A DNA stretch of 64,000 bases from Diphasiastrum complanatum (GCA_029204225.1 CM055100.1:58586975-58650974); one strand, 5' to 3'; numbered from the stretch's first letter, positions 37,601 to 52,366 are shown. Notes: a model not told the origin generated them from the sequence alone. Numbers and translations: made by a program.

Positions 37601-40600
37601 TAAATGTTGCTAGGGCGTTAGTCAACAATCCAAAGGACATAACTAACAATTCATAGTGTCCAATTCTTGTGCACATCCTCTTCTTGAACTCTCACCATGT
37701 GGTAATCACTCTTTAGGTCAATTTGGCTAAACACTGTAGCACCATGGAGAGCATCCAAAAGATTATCTATACGTGGCATAGGATATCGATGCTTAACAGT
37801 ATTCTTGTTCAAGCCTCGATAATCCACACACATTCTCCAAGACCCATCCTTCTTTTTTACTAGAATGATCAAAGAGGCAAAGGGGGAGAAGCTAGGTCTT
37901 ACTTGCCCTTTGGCAAGATAGTCCTCAATCATGCTTTTGACCTCTTCCTCCTCTTTCAAACTCATTCTAGAAGGTGGTCTATTAACAGGAGATGATCCAG
38001 GAATTAATTCAATTTTATGCTCCACATTTCTTTTAGGGGGTAAAACAAATGGGAGTTCATTCGTGAACACATCCATAAACTCCTCCCTAATTTGGTGATC
38101 TAGGTTCTTAGTAAGGTTAGTTTGTTCTTGACATACATCAGACTCACAAGCAGAAACAGACATATCATACAAGAAGCAAACATACATGCACTTACAGTGA
38201 AGCTTACGCAGCTGCGTCGCCGTGTTCAAAGGTCCTGGAGGCATATCAGGCTCTGCACGCAGGGAATGAATCTTACCATCGTGCTGGAACTCATGCACAT
38301 GAGTATCCAAGCGATGTAAGGTTTCTTAGCCACATGCCAACAGATTCCAAGCACTACATCAAAGCGAGCCAAATGGGTAATCTCAAAATCTAACTCCTCA
38401 GTATAGCTCTAAATGGTTAGAGGCATACCCACAACCCTGGCATCCCACACTTCTGCACCCTTTCCATTAGCCATTTCGACTGTGTACTGGTACAAGGATG
38501 GTTGTGTGCTCACTCTTAACCGTTTAATTAAGCGGAGTTAATGACGTTATTTGAAGACCCAATGTCAATAGAATCAAGACATCTCTACCACACAACTGTC
38601 CATGCATAGCACTCAAAGAAGTGCAAGGAAATTGATACCCTTGTTGCCCCGCTCTCGATAACTGTGGCAAAGGAACCGAGTCCACCTTTCGAATCACCGA
38701 CACGTTCATCAACCATGGAGCACCTTGAGGTTCTTCCTGCTCCAACTCCACGATCTTCACAGGATCTGCCTCCCCAACTTGCAAATTGTAGGTGGTCCGT
38801 GAGGGATTGCGAGGACACTCCTTCCACCTATGCCGCCCTAGACAGCCAAAGAAAAGGTTCTCTTTCTTTGCCCGCTCCAAGTCCTGCGGCAATAGCGTAA
38901 AAAAGCGTTTGCTTCCTTGGGCATTGGACCACCCTTTGCCTTCTGAGGCACCTGCACCTTTACTCTTTTTAGCACTCTGAATCTGCTCTTGCAAGGATTG
39001 ACTCTTCCATTTTTTAAACTTTCCTTTCCCCCAAGGTTGAAACCCTCCTGCAGTTAGGCATCCCAGACTCCTTGGCCTTTTTTCCATCTTCATTATATAG
39101 GGCCATTTGCAAAGCCCTGTGGTGGCTTGGAGCTTGCTCCTTTCTTACGAAAGGCTTCTCTCTCTCACTTGACATGGGACCAATTGCAATATCTGCTATA
39201 CTGCTTGCCCTTTCATGTTCTTGAGGTCTTGAGGTCTTCAGTTGGTCAAGGATTTGCTATAAAATTACTTCCATGGCATCGACCTTAGCTGCCACTTCCT
39301 CGACCCTCGTCAATCCACTTGTACCCTCTTGTGGATCCATCCATACTTACAGTGTTACAAACCTGTCCACTTGCTTAGAGGTCGAAATTATCAGCAAACT
39401 AGGGTTTCTGACGAATCACACCAGGTCTGTCCCTGCTGGTACAGCGTACCATACACACTCTTTGGCTATCTAAATTATCAAAAATGTTAAAACCAGCACT
39501 TTCGAAACCCTTGCCCACTCAGCCACCAGCTGTTTTTACGATTTTGAAGGATATTTGGACCTGAAATCAATGTTTCGAGACTCCAACCTGTCAACGCTGG
39601 ATCTGCAGCCCCCTTCCAGAATTTTCAGACGTGATGATTGGGCCCGTTTTCCGGCTCAGAAATTGCCGATTTTCTTGCTGTCCCTCAGCGCTGGACCTGC
39701 CCTAGTTTCTGGCTTCTGAATTCACCAAAATTTGTTGCCCTTCTGATGCTTCTGATACATGTGTCACTCATAAACTGGACCAAGTGTCCCAGTGAGCATG
39801 TGACATGTGTCACGTTGACTAGTCAACTCCTACTTTTTAGGAGGTCAGTCCAGCCACTCCTAATCAATGACCCAGTAGAGTACCCTATACCAAAGCAACA
39901 TGTGACTCTGAGGCTCAAAAACTTAATTAACAACTTAATTTACATTTCTGTTACAAAGGTCACCACAGGCCGGTGACTTAGCCATTTATGTATTTACAAG
40001 ACGTACATCTCTAAGTAAAAAAGTAAACAACCAGGACAGGGAGTAAAAGCTATAACAATAGGAGACAGGAGCCCTAGGAATACCATGAGAATTGATGAGC
40101 TGCCAATAATTTTGCCATGTAGCTGTGATGGATGATCAGGAACATGTACAACCGTGTCTTCTTTTTGTCATTACTTGTACTTATACTAAAAGTAATGGTT
40201 TGGTGTTGGAAACTCATTAAATGAGAGAGAAAAAATGATTGTGAATGATCTTAAGAGCTCATATTTTGAGTTTTTCCTTTACCTTCTGGTCTTCTTCTTT
40301 TTCGCTCTATTGAGCATGGTATCGAGATAACATTTGGTAGTAAATCCATCCTTGATGCACCCTATAGGCTACCACTTAAAGAAGAGTAAGAGGTTAAAAA
40401 AGCAACCTATTGAATACATAGAGAAGGGTTGGGTTCAGCCTAATAATTTTCCTTCTAGCTCACTATTGGCATAGAAGAAGTCTTTTCATTTTTGTGTTGA
40501 TTATAGGGGTCTAATGAAATCGTTTTAAGAGATTCTTATCCTATTCGTACGATAGATGGCTTGATTGACATACTGAGGAGTGGTTGTTACTCCTTCAAGA

Positions 40601-43600
40601 TAGACTTGAGAAGTGGTTACCATCAAATTTGTTTCAAGGAAAGAGGATGTCTATAAGATAGCCTTTAGGACAAGGTATGGACATCATGAGTTTAAGGTTC
40701 TAGTAACTACCATTTGAGTTAACAAGTGCGCCACAAATGATATCTTTTGGTCATATCTTGGGAAGTTTGTGGTCATATATTCGGATGATACACTTATTTC
40801 TATTAAGACTCTAGTCAAGCATATGTCGCATTTGCGAACAATGTTGCATGTCTTACAGGATCACAAACTGTATGTTAAAGGACCCAAATGTGACTTCCTT
40901 GTGTGAGAGGTGGAATACCTAGGGCATTTGATGTCTAAGAACTAATGTAGATAGATCCACGCAAAGTGAGGTGATTGCACTACTTGAGAGTTGAAATCAT
41001 TCTTTGGGTTGGCCAGCTAGTATTGTTGGTTTATCAAGGAATATTCGCATACTACAACACCATTGTCATTATTCAAAAAAGGGGGTGCTAAGATTGCGCC
41101 ATTGAAAAGTAAATGGGGAGGACATGAGTTGGAGGCATTTGATAGTCTCAAGTATGCAAGTCATAATAGCTCCCGTACTCCAGCCTGCAATGAAACAAGG
41201 AAGCTTACAACAGATTACCTCCCAACCAGAGGCCGCAAAGAGAAAAGACAATCACCCTTGTGCTAAGAGAAGCCCAGTCTCCTAAGGAATCCACAAGAGC
41301 ACACACTGAACTCTCACCAAGAGTCGAAAAGTTGGAATGAGCCCTCAGAGGGAAAACCTTTAGGCGCCCACCCTGCATGCTCTCTCCACCCTAGGATTTT
41401 CATGCGGTTGTTCTATCATGCAGGCCATCAAGAGGTGTCCTAGTCCTTGTGCAATGGGTTCGCAAGGTACCTTACTCAAGTATAATCAATATTGTAATAA
41501 GAGTCCTTCTGCGAACCACTTGAGACTTCCTTGGTCACCACCGGGGTTTCCCTAACTCGTGACGGAGGTTGGTTAAGTTCATAACCAGGGACATAACATT
41601 ATTCCTCCCTTAAGAACATTTTTGTCCTTAGAAATGGAAGTAAAGAGAATTTCTCTTTCAACTCTCAGAAGACTTCCAAGAGTTATCATCTTTAGTTCTT
41701 TCTTTCTAGTGTACCAACAAAACGATTTTTCAATCTTTTATCTCAATTGTTAAATGCTGTTTAACGTATTAAAGGAGTACGTGAAAAATTGTCAACCAAA
41801 CTCAAGTCCTCAACTAATTGACTTTATCCTCTTGTGTAAGCTCAAGTTGACTCCCATGGAATACGAGATGGTGGAGTCTGGACTCCGGTTACTTCAAGAA
41901 GTATTAATTGATAAGAGCTAAAGAGTCAATTCTTTTTATTATTTGGAAAGGTCCAGAATACCTAGTTGATAGTTTATAATGCTCTCCAATATACGCAAAT
42001 ATATTCAATCACCATCTTGACTTTGTTTCAACGTTAGTAGGCGGTCTCTGTTGGAATCCATACATAAAGCATGAATGGACTATAATTGGTAGCTGCATGC
42101 TTTTGATTATTATAAACAAATCCAATCAACATGAGGTACGTTTCCCACTAAAATTGCTTGTTTGAGACATATTCTCAAACCATATCCTCCATAGTGTGAT
42201 TTCCATTCGACCATCGGATTTAGGATGATTAGAAGAACTGAAACTAAGCGAAGTCTCAAGTTTATGAAGTCCAATGTTCTTTTTACCTCTGGACGTCCAG
42301 CACATGGCATATCATGGCATTCATACAAGATCTTTGTTTAACCTAGACATCATTAGGTGCAAACTTTTCCATTTCTGAACAACAGTCCATTCTGAATAAA
42401 AAAAGGTACCTTCTCATCACTATATTGGCTGCCATCAATGCTAGATTTTCAATCCGCATATCACCAGACTCAACATCTCACCAAATGTGACCAAAATATT
42501 TGTCTTCACAAGAGAATCCCACCATTGAAAGGTAAAAATCTGTTGAAAGTTCAGTGAAAGACAATTGGTTGACTTCACCTATTTGACTAAGAGCATCTGC
42601 AACACGATTTACAGGATCTTATATATATAGGATCTCTAGGTCAAGTTCTTGCATAAGTTCAGGTTTCAGCCCATTCAGTTTTTCTACCTTTTAAGATCTG
42701 CTGATTTTAGAAATACTGAAGAGGTTGATGATCCGTGAAAATGAAAAATTTATTGTCATATAAATAGTGTCTCGAGATTTTAAGAGCATGGATCATAGCA
42801 AGAGCTGCTTTTCCTGAGTTGTATACATCAACTATAAATTAGACAGTTGCTTTCAAAGGCAACTGACAAACCATGTTGTAGTAGAACTGAGGGGGTTGGC
42901 AATCTGGGCATAGTCTTCAATATGCTTCAAAATCATACTGTAAAACCTGAAAAAGATTTCAACTGTCTTAGAGTTTTAGGTTGTGGCCATTCCAATACAA
43001 TCTTTATCTTAACATAATCAATCTCAATTCCTCAAGAGGTGATATGATGTTCGAGATAGAGTAATTCTATATGGAAGAATTCACACTTAAAGAACTTTGG
43101 ATAAAGCTTTTCACATCTAAGAATTTCTAGTACAGTTCAATGATGCTTAACATGCATCAATTGTTTTATTATAAGCTACAATACGATCTAATAATACTAC
43201 AGCATTTTTTCAAATATGGACAAAATAAATCATTCATCATCTGCCAAAAAGTTGCAAGTGCGTTTGTTAAGCTTTTATGCATTCAATTCCAGTGTTTGCA
43301 AGTCAAAAGTCTACTGATTCGAAGTAGCTACCAGTACCAAAGATGCAGCCCGCGATCCGGGATTTCCCATTAGGGTTTCCCGGAACGCAAATTTTTTTTG
43401 ATTTTTTGATTTCAAACCTGCCAATATGGGGTATCATGTGAAAGGATTTCAAAAGAGCGGTTCTATTGCTTGGTTTCAGATAGTTAACCCCCAACATCTG
43501 CTAGTCACTTTATCAGATACTGAAGCAAATTGGTTTTGCAGATACGGATTTGCAGATATAACATTGGCTAATCATTTCATTTGTATCTGCCTCAGTATTT

Positions 43601-46600
43601 CTGCTGCTATTCATTGGTCATTTGGATTGCAACTAGCTGTGGATCCCTCCACAATGACAAAAAAATTTGCAAATTTTGCGATCCGGATCGTTTTTGCAGC
43701 GGATCGTGATCCGCTGCAACACAGACCAGTACCAAGATGGTGAATCATTCTATTTAGAAATGTTATCTTAGAAAGTGGCCTTCTTTTGGATGGACTGGTC
43801 AGTCCTCAGGAGCCTATACCAGAAGTTGAGAATCAAAAAAGGTTTTTATTGCTTCCATGCTTGAAACCATAGGTTACATCACCAAATAACTTTAACTACT
43901 TTATTACCATCAAACAGTTGTAACTGATGAGTCTTATATCCAATTTGTGAAAGTCTTATATAATATCCCGAAACAAGACAACTTAAGGCCAAAAAGCCTG
44001 ACAAGCCAATTCTAATTAATCTGCATATTTGGTGGTTGTGATTCTGTTGTCAACCACCATTCATTAGATGATTAGACCTTTTACACTAGCAGAATGTTAA
44101 TGATAATAACTTTGTCGATCTCAATTAAAAACAAAAACAGCCTACATATTGTTTTTTTACATAGAGCTTTTTTCAGTTAATGTTTGTTGAAATTGTATTT
44201 GTGGTATCTAATAGTGGGGATATTGAAGTTATTTACGAGCTGATATATATTTTTCTATACTGCTTACGAGCTGATATATTTGACCCATGTCAAAAGTTTT
44301 GACCTTGTCGTTTCTGTGGTTCTCTGAACTTGTAGGTATGGCTATGCTGTTGCCTCTGCCTTACATGGTGTACAACATATTCTGAGAAAAGATTTTATGA
44401 TTCAGGTAGTATGTACTTTGGCACTAGTTGCCTGCAAGTACTCTGCTAAGATAAAAAAAGCCCTTAGAGTGAAAGCTTTAAGTCGAATTCTCTGATTACA
44501 GCAAGTAAAGATCGTCTATTCGGGTCTTGTCGAAATATCATGGAAAACTAGTCTTATATTTTGTAGTCCCATCATCTCAGAGCAACTTAGCAATATAGGG
44601 TTATGTGCATAAAGTCTTTATGTGTACATTATCTGACTCTAAATATCTGACAATGACAATGGCTGTGGTCATTTTACAGCCCCCATGGGACACAGAGCTG
44701 GGTGATAAATTCATCATTCATTACACATATGGATGCGACTACAGTTTGAAGGTTAGTATGTTCATTGATGTACCAATTTTTAGTGCATGCTGCATGTGAA
44801 ATTGTTTTTTGATTTTTAAAATTTAGCAAAACATGTTGCAAACCATTTCTGAACTTATTTGGAATATTAAAGAACAACGTCCCCTTTGTTATGAAAATGC
44901 AGTGTAATCAGACCATTTGGTTTCTATCCAATGTGTACTGAATGGTACAAGTGCTATTATTTGCATGAATAACATGTACAGAGTGCACTAAGTAGGGCAT
45001 CAGAACCAAGGGTCACATTTTTGTTTTTGAGCCGATTTTTAACAAGAAGCTTGTATATTTAAAATGCATGCATTTTACGTTTTGTCACTATATACTGTAT
45101 TGTGGTTAATAAGAATGATGAACTATTATTTGAAAACGGATTATTCAACTTCTCCATATTAGGCGACACATTTCTCTTGTCATAAGTGTGCTATGGGGAC
45201 ATTCTTGTACACAAGGGTGTTTTGGGGTGGTTCCAATAGTAACTTTTGATATTCTCTTGTACCACTGTTATTATATTCTATAGGGCAAACTGACGTATGG
45301 CCAAATTGGAGAATGGCGATTTGATAAAAGATCATTTACCCGAGGAGCACCTCCAAGGAATTTGCCTTTACCACCCCCAGGAGTTCCAGAAAGTGTGGTA
45401 TGTTGGTTTTAATTTGTATTATTCAGCCTTCATGACATTGATAGCCTGTAATGACTCAGGTGGCAAGTTTCTTAGTGCCTGGAAAACTGTGATTTTTATC
45501 AGTATCGTAGAGATAAAGATTCACAATTCTTTAAGCTCCATATGTGCATCGAAGATATCATAGTCTTTTAAGCTTCATATTCTCTCTTCTGGAAATCGTA
45601 TATGTTTTAGTTCTCAATAGTATCAAATTTTTAGGCTTAGAGTTGTTGGTTTTAGGTGATTTACATTATCAGAGTGTTAAATTCTATAGCTGCTTGAGAG
45701 CCTTTGGAAATGCCACTGTGCCAATGCAATCTACTATTCAATAATCTTGAAAAACTAGCTACATCTTAACACATCTGATGACACGATCAGGGATTTCCTA
45801 ATATACAGTCTATGCCATACAGAATGAAGGTGATGCCCAAATCTTTTTGAGATGTTCGATGCATGCATACATCCATGTTGCACATGTGCATGTATCTTGT
45901 ATATGTGTGTGTGTATATGTGTGTGTGTGTGCGCGTATTTATATTTATATTTATGTATTATGAAGATTCAGAAAAAGCTTATCGCTAATGTGGGGCTTAG
46001 TGGGAGAATACTAGAAATGTTTTATGTCCGTTTTAAAAAATTTCACTATTTTTAGGCTTCATCATTGCTTTTGATCATGATCGACAAGTTCTATGCAATG
46101 GATCTCTATCTTTTATTTGGAAAATAGAGTAGCGTTGGTGCTAATCAATAATTGGTGTTACGTGTGGCATGTATGGGTGGTTGCAAGCTGTAAAATTGAT
46201 ATGATCTTCGGGCTACAATATGCTTAAATATTCACCGCTACTTTGTAAATTGCTTGTTTATTTTGATTATCTTGCTTGATATGTAGAAGACATAGACCTT
46301 TTTTAATGTTGGAGCATGCTAGCCTAGGGGAAGATGGCTAGTGGATTGTCAAGGGATGATCAAGGGATGATTAAGCTACGATGCTCACTAACAGAAAGTT
46401 TTGCACATCCAAGTCTTGAAAGCTAATCTCCTACAAAGAATATTGTCTGTACATGGAGAGAGAAAGAAAGAAAGAAAGATCTTTATTATTGTCCTTGAGA
46501 TACCCTAAGGTACATAGGACTAAGAAAAGGTACATGTCAAGTGTGCACATATAGGAGCTTAAAAGCTCAACTAGCTAGAAAGAAACAATAGCTACAATCT

Positions 46601-47003
46601 CAAAAAACTATATATAATGAGATGCTTGGTACAGTCAAAGCCCATCAGCCTACTATAATAAGTGTCTCTCAGCTTGGAAAAAATGATGTACAGTATGTTG
46701 TGAAACTACATATATATATATATCAGACATGAGGGTCCGGGCCGTTTTGCCCGCGTCCGGCGTCCGGACCCGGACGCGTCCGACCCTCGGACGCGGGGTC
46801 GGACGCGTCTATTTTTTTTTTTTTTAATTTTGTTTTTTTTTGAAAAAAAAAAAAACAGACGCGTCCGAGGGTCCGGACGCCCCTGGACGCACGCGTCTGG
46901 GGGTCCGGACGCAATTTTTTAAAAAAAAAAAAACTAGAAAAAATAAAAAAAATCAGACGCGTCCAAACGCGGACGCGCGTCCGCGTCCGCCATCCGCTTC
47001 CTT

Positions 47004-47062
<59 letters not shown>

Positions 47063-50000
47063 CATCCAAATCTGTGGACTGTAGGTCCCATGGGTCCGCA
47101 GATGAATCGGAACTGGAGGGAGGTATATGCCGTGGTGTGGCCCTGGCTCTGCTGTGTGCTCTGGATCCCTGCTGCGTGCCCTGGCTCTGGATCACCCCCT
47201 CCCCCTGCCTCTACCTCTGCCTCTGCCTCTGCCTCTCTCCCCTCCTCTGGCCCCCATCTGGCTGCCCTCAGCCCTGTGTCTACTCCGTCGTGCCTGTGTG
47301 TCAGGTGGCTGTGACCCTACGCCCTGGGATGGCCCTACCCACTGTGATGATGCCTGGCCGACGGCTGCCTATGATGCTCCACTCCTGTCTACAAAAAGAG
47401 TACTCAGCCCCCCCCCCCAGAACCTCTAGGTCTCCCCCTAGGCCTACGTGCAGGAATGGCTGGCTCCTCCTCTGTCTCTGCATCAGGGTCCACCAGCAGG
47501 TCAGCCAGGTCATCCCCCTGTGCCTCCGCCCACATCTCCTCGTCCTCCTCTGTATCTCCCTCAACCCACTCCTCCTCCACATAGTCTGCTCCGAGCATCT
47601 CTCCACCCTCCGAGCCCTCGTCATCTACCTCCTCAGCCCTCTCCCTCTGCCTCTCTGTCCTCCTCTGCCGTCGTAAAGCCCGTGCGTCAGCCTGTGCCTG
47701 TCTGTAGAGCTCTCTATGGATCTCATCATCCATCTCCTCCTGTGTGGGTGGTGCCCGAGGAGCAGCAGCTATCGAATCCACCAAGCAAGTGTCAGGGTCC
47801 ACCTGCAACCAAAAACAATACATTGTTGTCAGGCAGGTATTGTGCAACTCATTGCATATTTTGAAAGCAAATCAATTCATCAAAGCATAGCAAGAGAAAA
47901 GGGGTGATGATGTGACTCACCTCGAGCATCTGACCCTCTCCTCGTGTGCGCCTCAGCATACGACCATTGGTGTTCACAAACACCAACCGCCTACACTGCT
48001 CGATGGACAACCTGTTCCTCTTCTGCGTGTGATACAAGGCCCAGGTGCTCCAATTTCGCTCACAAGCTCCTGCTGAACAATCCTATGCAAGGACTCTCTC
48101 AGCCAATCGCCTCAGGTCACCTGTGCTGCGCCCGTGGATGCATCACCATGTAACGGGCCTCAACTGATCCTCCCTCCGCCGACTCTGCTCTCCATCGAAA
48201 GGAAATTGGAAGCGCTCAAATGCGAGCAGCTGGCTTGCAATGTTGGCCAGAATCGGACCTGTTGGCAGAAGAAAAAACATGGCACATGTAAGACCCCTCG
48301 AATTCACACACTACCAATGAGTACAATACTGCAGTAACATTGCTACCAACCAGTTTCTCACAAGTACCTGGTCCGGGCCATACGCGCTCCGTGTACTCCA
48401 CCCATCCCCGGTGCAGCTCCGGATCGTCCCTCTCTCGGGTAGAGCGCCACAAGGGGTGCAACATGTGGGCTACGGTGTGGATGGGTCGGTGGGAGTAGTC
48501 CCATCTGGCCTCCCAGATACGTGAGATCTCGCGCCTCCTGCAGCAGACAAATTACAACAGTCACTAAACCATAGCATAAAAGAAACGCATCAGACTCAAG
48601 TGAGAAACAACAAACTAGACACTGAAGAGTCATACCTGTGCTCGTCCAAGGCTGACAACAAAATCCCCCGCCGATGCGGTCCATGAACTCGTAAATGAGA
48701 CCGAGGGTGCACCCCTCACGGTCTACCAGGCGCAACACTCTGTAAATGGGTAGAAGGATCCCACTAATCTCCTCAGCAGCTCTCCAGAACTCGTCGCCGT
48801 ACACAGTGGACTGGAAAAATGCCGGAAAGGCCACTCTGGAAACCATCCGCTGCAATGCGTCCTTCACCACCACCAATCGCTCTAGCACCAAGAAGTAAAA
48901 CGCAAAGCGTGTGGGTGCGGGCTTCTTCAGGTTTCGGGTGGAGAAGGTGCGGAACAGGGCCAACACACGCCTCTTCCTGGTGACAAAAGTGACCATGCGC
49001 ATGGCCGTAGAAGTGATCTGCAACACAACCATCCAGTAAAAAAGTTTAGACAGTAGTTGAGATGTGGTTAGCAGCATCGAAGGAAAAAAGCATAGCAAAT
49101 AGAACAAACTATACCTCTCTGATCCATGGAAGCGCACACAGGTCATGGATGAGCAAGTCTATGCAATGTGCAGCACAGGATGTCCACACAATGCTGGGGT
49201 GCTCCCTCATCATAATCTCGCCCATCTGCTTGTAGTTCGAGGCGTTGTCGGTGACAACCTGAACCACGTGCTCAACCCCGATGTCAGCAATAACATCTCT
49301 AATGACCTCCCATATGAAATCGGCTGTGATGGCGTCGCCACTCGAGCCACGCCACGTAAGGACTACTGTGCCAAGCGGGCAAGAAACCAAGACATTGATG
49401 ACGGATCGCCGACACTCAATATCGTGCATCCATACTTGCCGCAAAACACCCATTAGCTACATGCAAAAATTGCGGCACCAGTAAATCCTAAACACATGCA
49501 AAGAGATTATAAAGACAAGTTACTTACTGCTGCCAAGCTGAGCGAATGGAACTCAACTCTCGCGTGATGGTCTCCTCCTCCTGAGGAAGCAACCTGCCTC
49601 GCAGTGCCTCTCGCCTGGGAGGTGTCCATGTAGCATCCACGGCCGCCATCTGTGCACAGAACTCCCTGAACACCCAAGTCTCAGCAACAGCAAAGGCAAT
49701 GCCGCACTCGTAAAAGAACTGGCCACACAGTCAAGTGCAACGGGCCTGCTGCTCTCTCTGCCAGCCGCATCGATCAAGGGTCTGCTGCTTGGGCCTAACC
49801 CCTCTTTGCTGTGTATATGGTGCTCGTGGTCTAGCATGCCCAACGGATGGCTGATCCGTGGGTGTGTCACTCTCTCTGGCAACATCTGCCGAAGCATGTG
49901 GTGCATCTGCTGCCAAGGAGGAGGGTCGAGAAGCACCCGCTGTTGCTGAACCAACATGCTCATCTGATGGTCCTGCTGTTGCTGCGGAGGGAACTGAAGG

Positions 50001-51355
50001 TGCTGTACTAGGCCCTGCACCTGAACCATGCTCTGCCCGTGCTGTACTGGGCCCTGCAGTTGTACCATGCTATGCCTGTGATGTACTGGGCCCTGCACCC
50101 AGGCTGCCTGCCTGCCTGTGAGCCCTCCTGCATGCCTACCTGTAGCTGCTCCTGCTACCTGTCCCTGTCTAGAACCCTGTGATGTAGTATCGGGCCCGTA
50201 CATGGTAGACAACCTCTGCAGATCCTCATCAGAAATCCTGGGGCAATCAGATATGCCCAATGTTTGCCCATCTGGCCCTTTGACCCGCAACAAGTGAGCC
50301 CTAACCCTGGTGAGTGATCCCGTGAAGTGACCACCGCAATGCAAGCATCTCCATCTGCGGGTGCCTGAGCCATGGTGTGTGCCCACATCCCCGTCGGTAA
50401 GCTCAACCTCGGCCCAAAGGCCTCGGTCCCGCACTGGCATCGTATCAACACGACCCTAAACCTGCGAACAACAAATAATCAGGCAAACGTTCAGTAGAAA
50501 AAAAATACATTGCATTGAACAACATTACCGAGCTCAAAATACCAGAGCATACATCAGAACGATTCTAGTTCACACATTATATCAAGTGCCAAAGAAGAAC
50601 ATGAGATTAGGGTGTGGGACAGAATAATTTCTGTATGAGGGATAACAGGTGACTGACGTTAGCGTCGGAGTCCGTGCAGGCAAAAAGGAGTGCAGTGTGG
50701 GCCTAAACCGCGCCCCTAGCAGATGTTTGCACGATGGTCCACGCCTAAACCCTAAAAAGTATGGAATCAGGGCATGAAAATTGAAATTTGTGATACGGAC
50801 GTAGATGGGCGGAACGGAGGTCATAGGAGTCTGTGCAGGCATGTGGAAATGCATTCTAGGCTCAGACATCACCTCACTCGGTTTCCAACAAGTCATTTTG
50901 TGAAAATGGCAAAAATACACAAGCATTTGGAATGTGGTGTTCAAATCTCACTAGGCGTGCCGTAACGGCTGAAACTGATGCTATAGGAATCACTGTGGGC
51001 GTGAAGAAAGGTGGTCTAGAGCCAAACTACGCTCGATTTGGTTGCCTACAACTCAATGTCAACAATTGCAAAAAATCAAGCCTACACTTACCAAATATCG
51101 AAAATTGGTCGTTTCGCTCTCCACGAAGCTTAGACCCACCCGGCACCGTGCACACCACCTCCGTATCGCCGAGTAGATGCCTGCCAACTATTCACTTGCG
51201 AAGATTGGACGCCCACAGCTCTTAGAAAAAAAATTTGCCTCCTCCACTGCTGGCGCGGTTCTGTCCGCGAGGAGGAGGCCTGAAATCGAGTTTCTGGTTT
51301 TTTTTTTTCACGATTCTTTTCCACGATTCTGTGGAGCGAATCGCGATTCGCTGCA

Positions 51356-51405
<50 letters not shown>

Positions 51406-52366
51406 TAGGTCCCGCGGACCTCGGTACCGCGGACCTCGGTACCGCGGACCTCGGTCGGGACCATGGTACCGCGGTACCATATCGGTCAGCGGTACCAAAA
51501 AAAAAAAAAAAAATTTTTTTGCGAAAATAACACGGGATTTTTTTTTTTTTTAATATTATGGTACCGTGGATCCCAGGGCGGTACCGTACCGGCGGTACCA
51601 CTGTTATGGTACCGGCGGTACCGGCGGTACCATAATAGCGGTACCAGGGGACACTATGATATATATATATATATATATCATAGATCCAGCGGTACCAAGA
51701 TCCGCGGATCCCGGTACTGCGGATCCATACTGATCCGCGGTACCATAATATATAATATTTATTTTTTATATTTTTTTAATTTAAAAAAAATAAAATAAAA
51801 TCAAGTGGACAATATGGGTATCAGCTTGAAGCTGTTGACGAGAGCAGTGCATTTATACAGGTTGTCGGTTCTGACGAGAGCGAACAGCCAAAGGACCAAG
51901 GGGATGCAAAACACCAAAAAGTGTGTTTTCGCTCAAGGAGTCGGACCCCCTGTTTCTCGAAGGGCTACCGCCCCCCGAACCCCCCAAGACTTGCTGCTAT
52001 ATAGAAACTGTAATCTAGCCATCTCATAACCATCATGGTCTCACAATAGACCCTAAACTAACAACCGTGCTCAGTAATGGCTTCTCCTCATAACGGGGGC
52101 CTTACAGATCTGAGCTCACGGTTAACTAGTGACTACTAAACTGAGAGGTGCATTATTTAGTTGTCTAACACAATTTGTAGCTGAAAGCACCGGCAACCTG
52201 CATAAATGCACTGCTCTCGTCAAGAGCTTCAAGCTGATACCCATATTGCCCACTAAATTAAAAAAAAAGAAAATTTAATTTTTAAAAAAAAAAAATTAAA
52301 AAATGGTGCCGCTCTGGTACCGCGGATTTTTGGGCGGCACCATAATGGCGGTACCACGTGCCACTA

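Larger units (their letters stand above)
36750..39340 (-). mobile_element. degenerate gypsy remnant in HPAT intron 4
   Basis: From right to left on the minus strand: gag end with a zinc knuckle (about 39340-38524), protease remains, RT (38310-37314) and RNase H (37299-36790). It stops abruptly after the RNase H tail, so integrase and 3' LTR are missing. It is antisense to HPAT. Confidence 0.85.
33401..44335 (+). other. HPAT intron 4 (10.9 kb)
   Basis: It starts GTAAGTG after the exon 4 end (GTTTTGGAAAT) and ends CTTGTAG before GTATGGCTATGC. The split Met codon is restored across it. It holds three gypsy remnants (36.75-39.34 kb, 40.33-40.95 kb and 41.9-43.1 kb), a palindrome-ended insertion (43346-43724) and unassigned sequence at 33.4-36.7 and 43.75-44.3 kb. 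No separate gene was recognised in the unassigned parts. Confidence 0.9.
47062..51060 (-). mobile_element. hAT transposon in HPAT intron 7
   Basis: The transposase exons (50440 down to 47404) and about 600 bases of upstream sequence make up the element. The left border is where the homology shared with the fragment at 10743-11217 ends, at 47062. The right border is unknown: I found no clear terminal inverted repeats or 8-bp target duplication. It lies antisense to HPAT. Confidence 0.8.

Noticed and set aside
45852-46055. Cysteine-rich small protein
   Set aside because: The cysteines come from a TG/TA dinucleotide run inside HPAT intron 7.
46840-47195. Frames with IYIYIY runs
   Set aside because: Translations of (TA)n and poly(A) tracts.
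47074-47864. Plus-strand frames of up to 200 residues
   Set aside because: They are antisense to the hAT transposase tail, and their proline/leucine richness mirrors its acidic and Gly/Arg-rich code.
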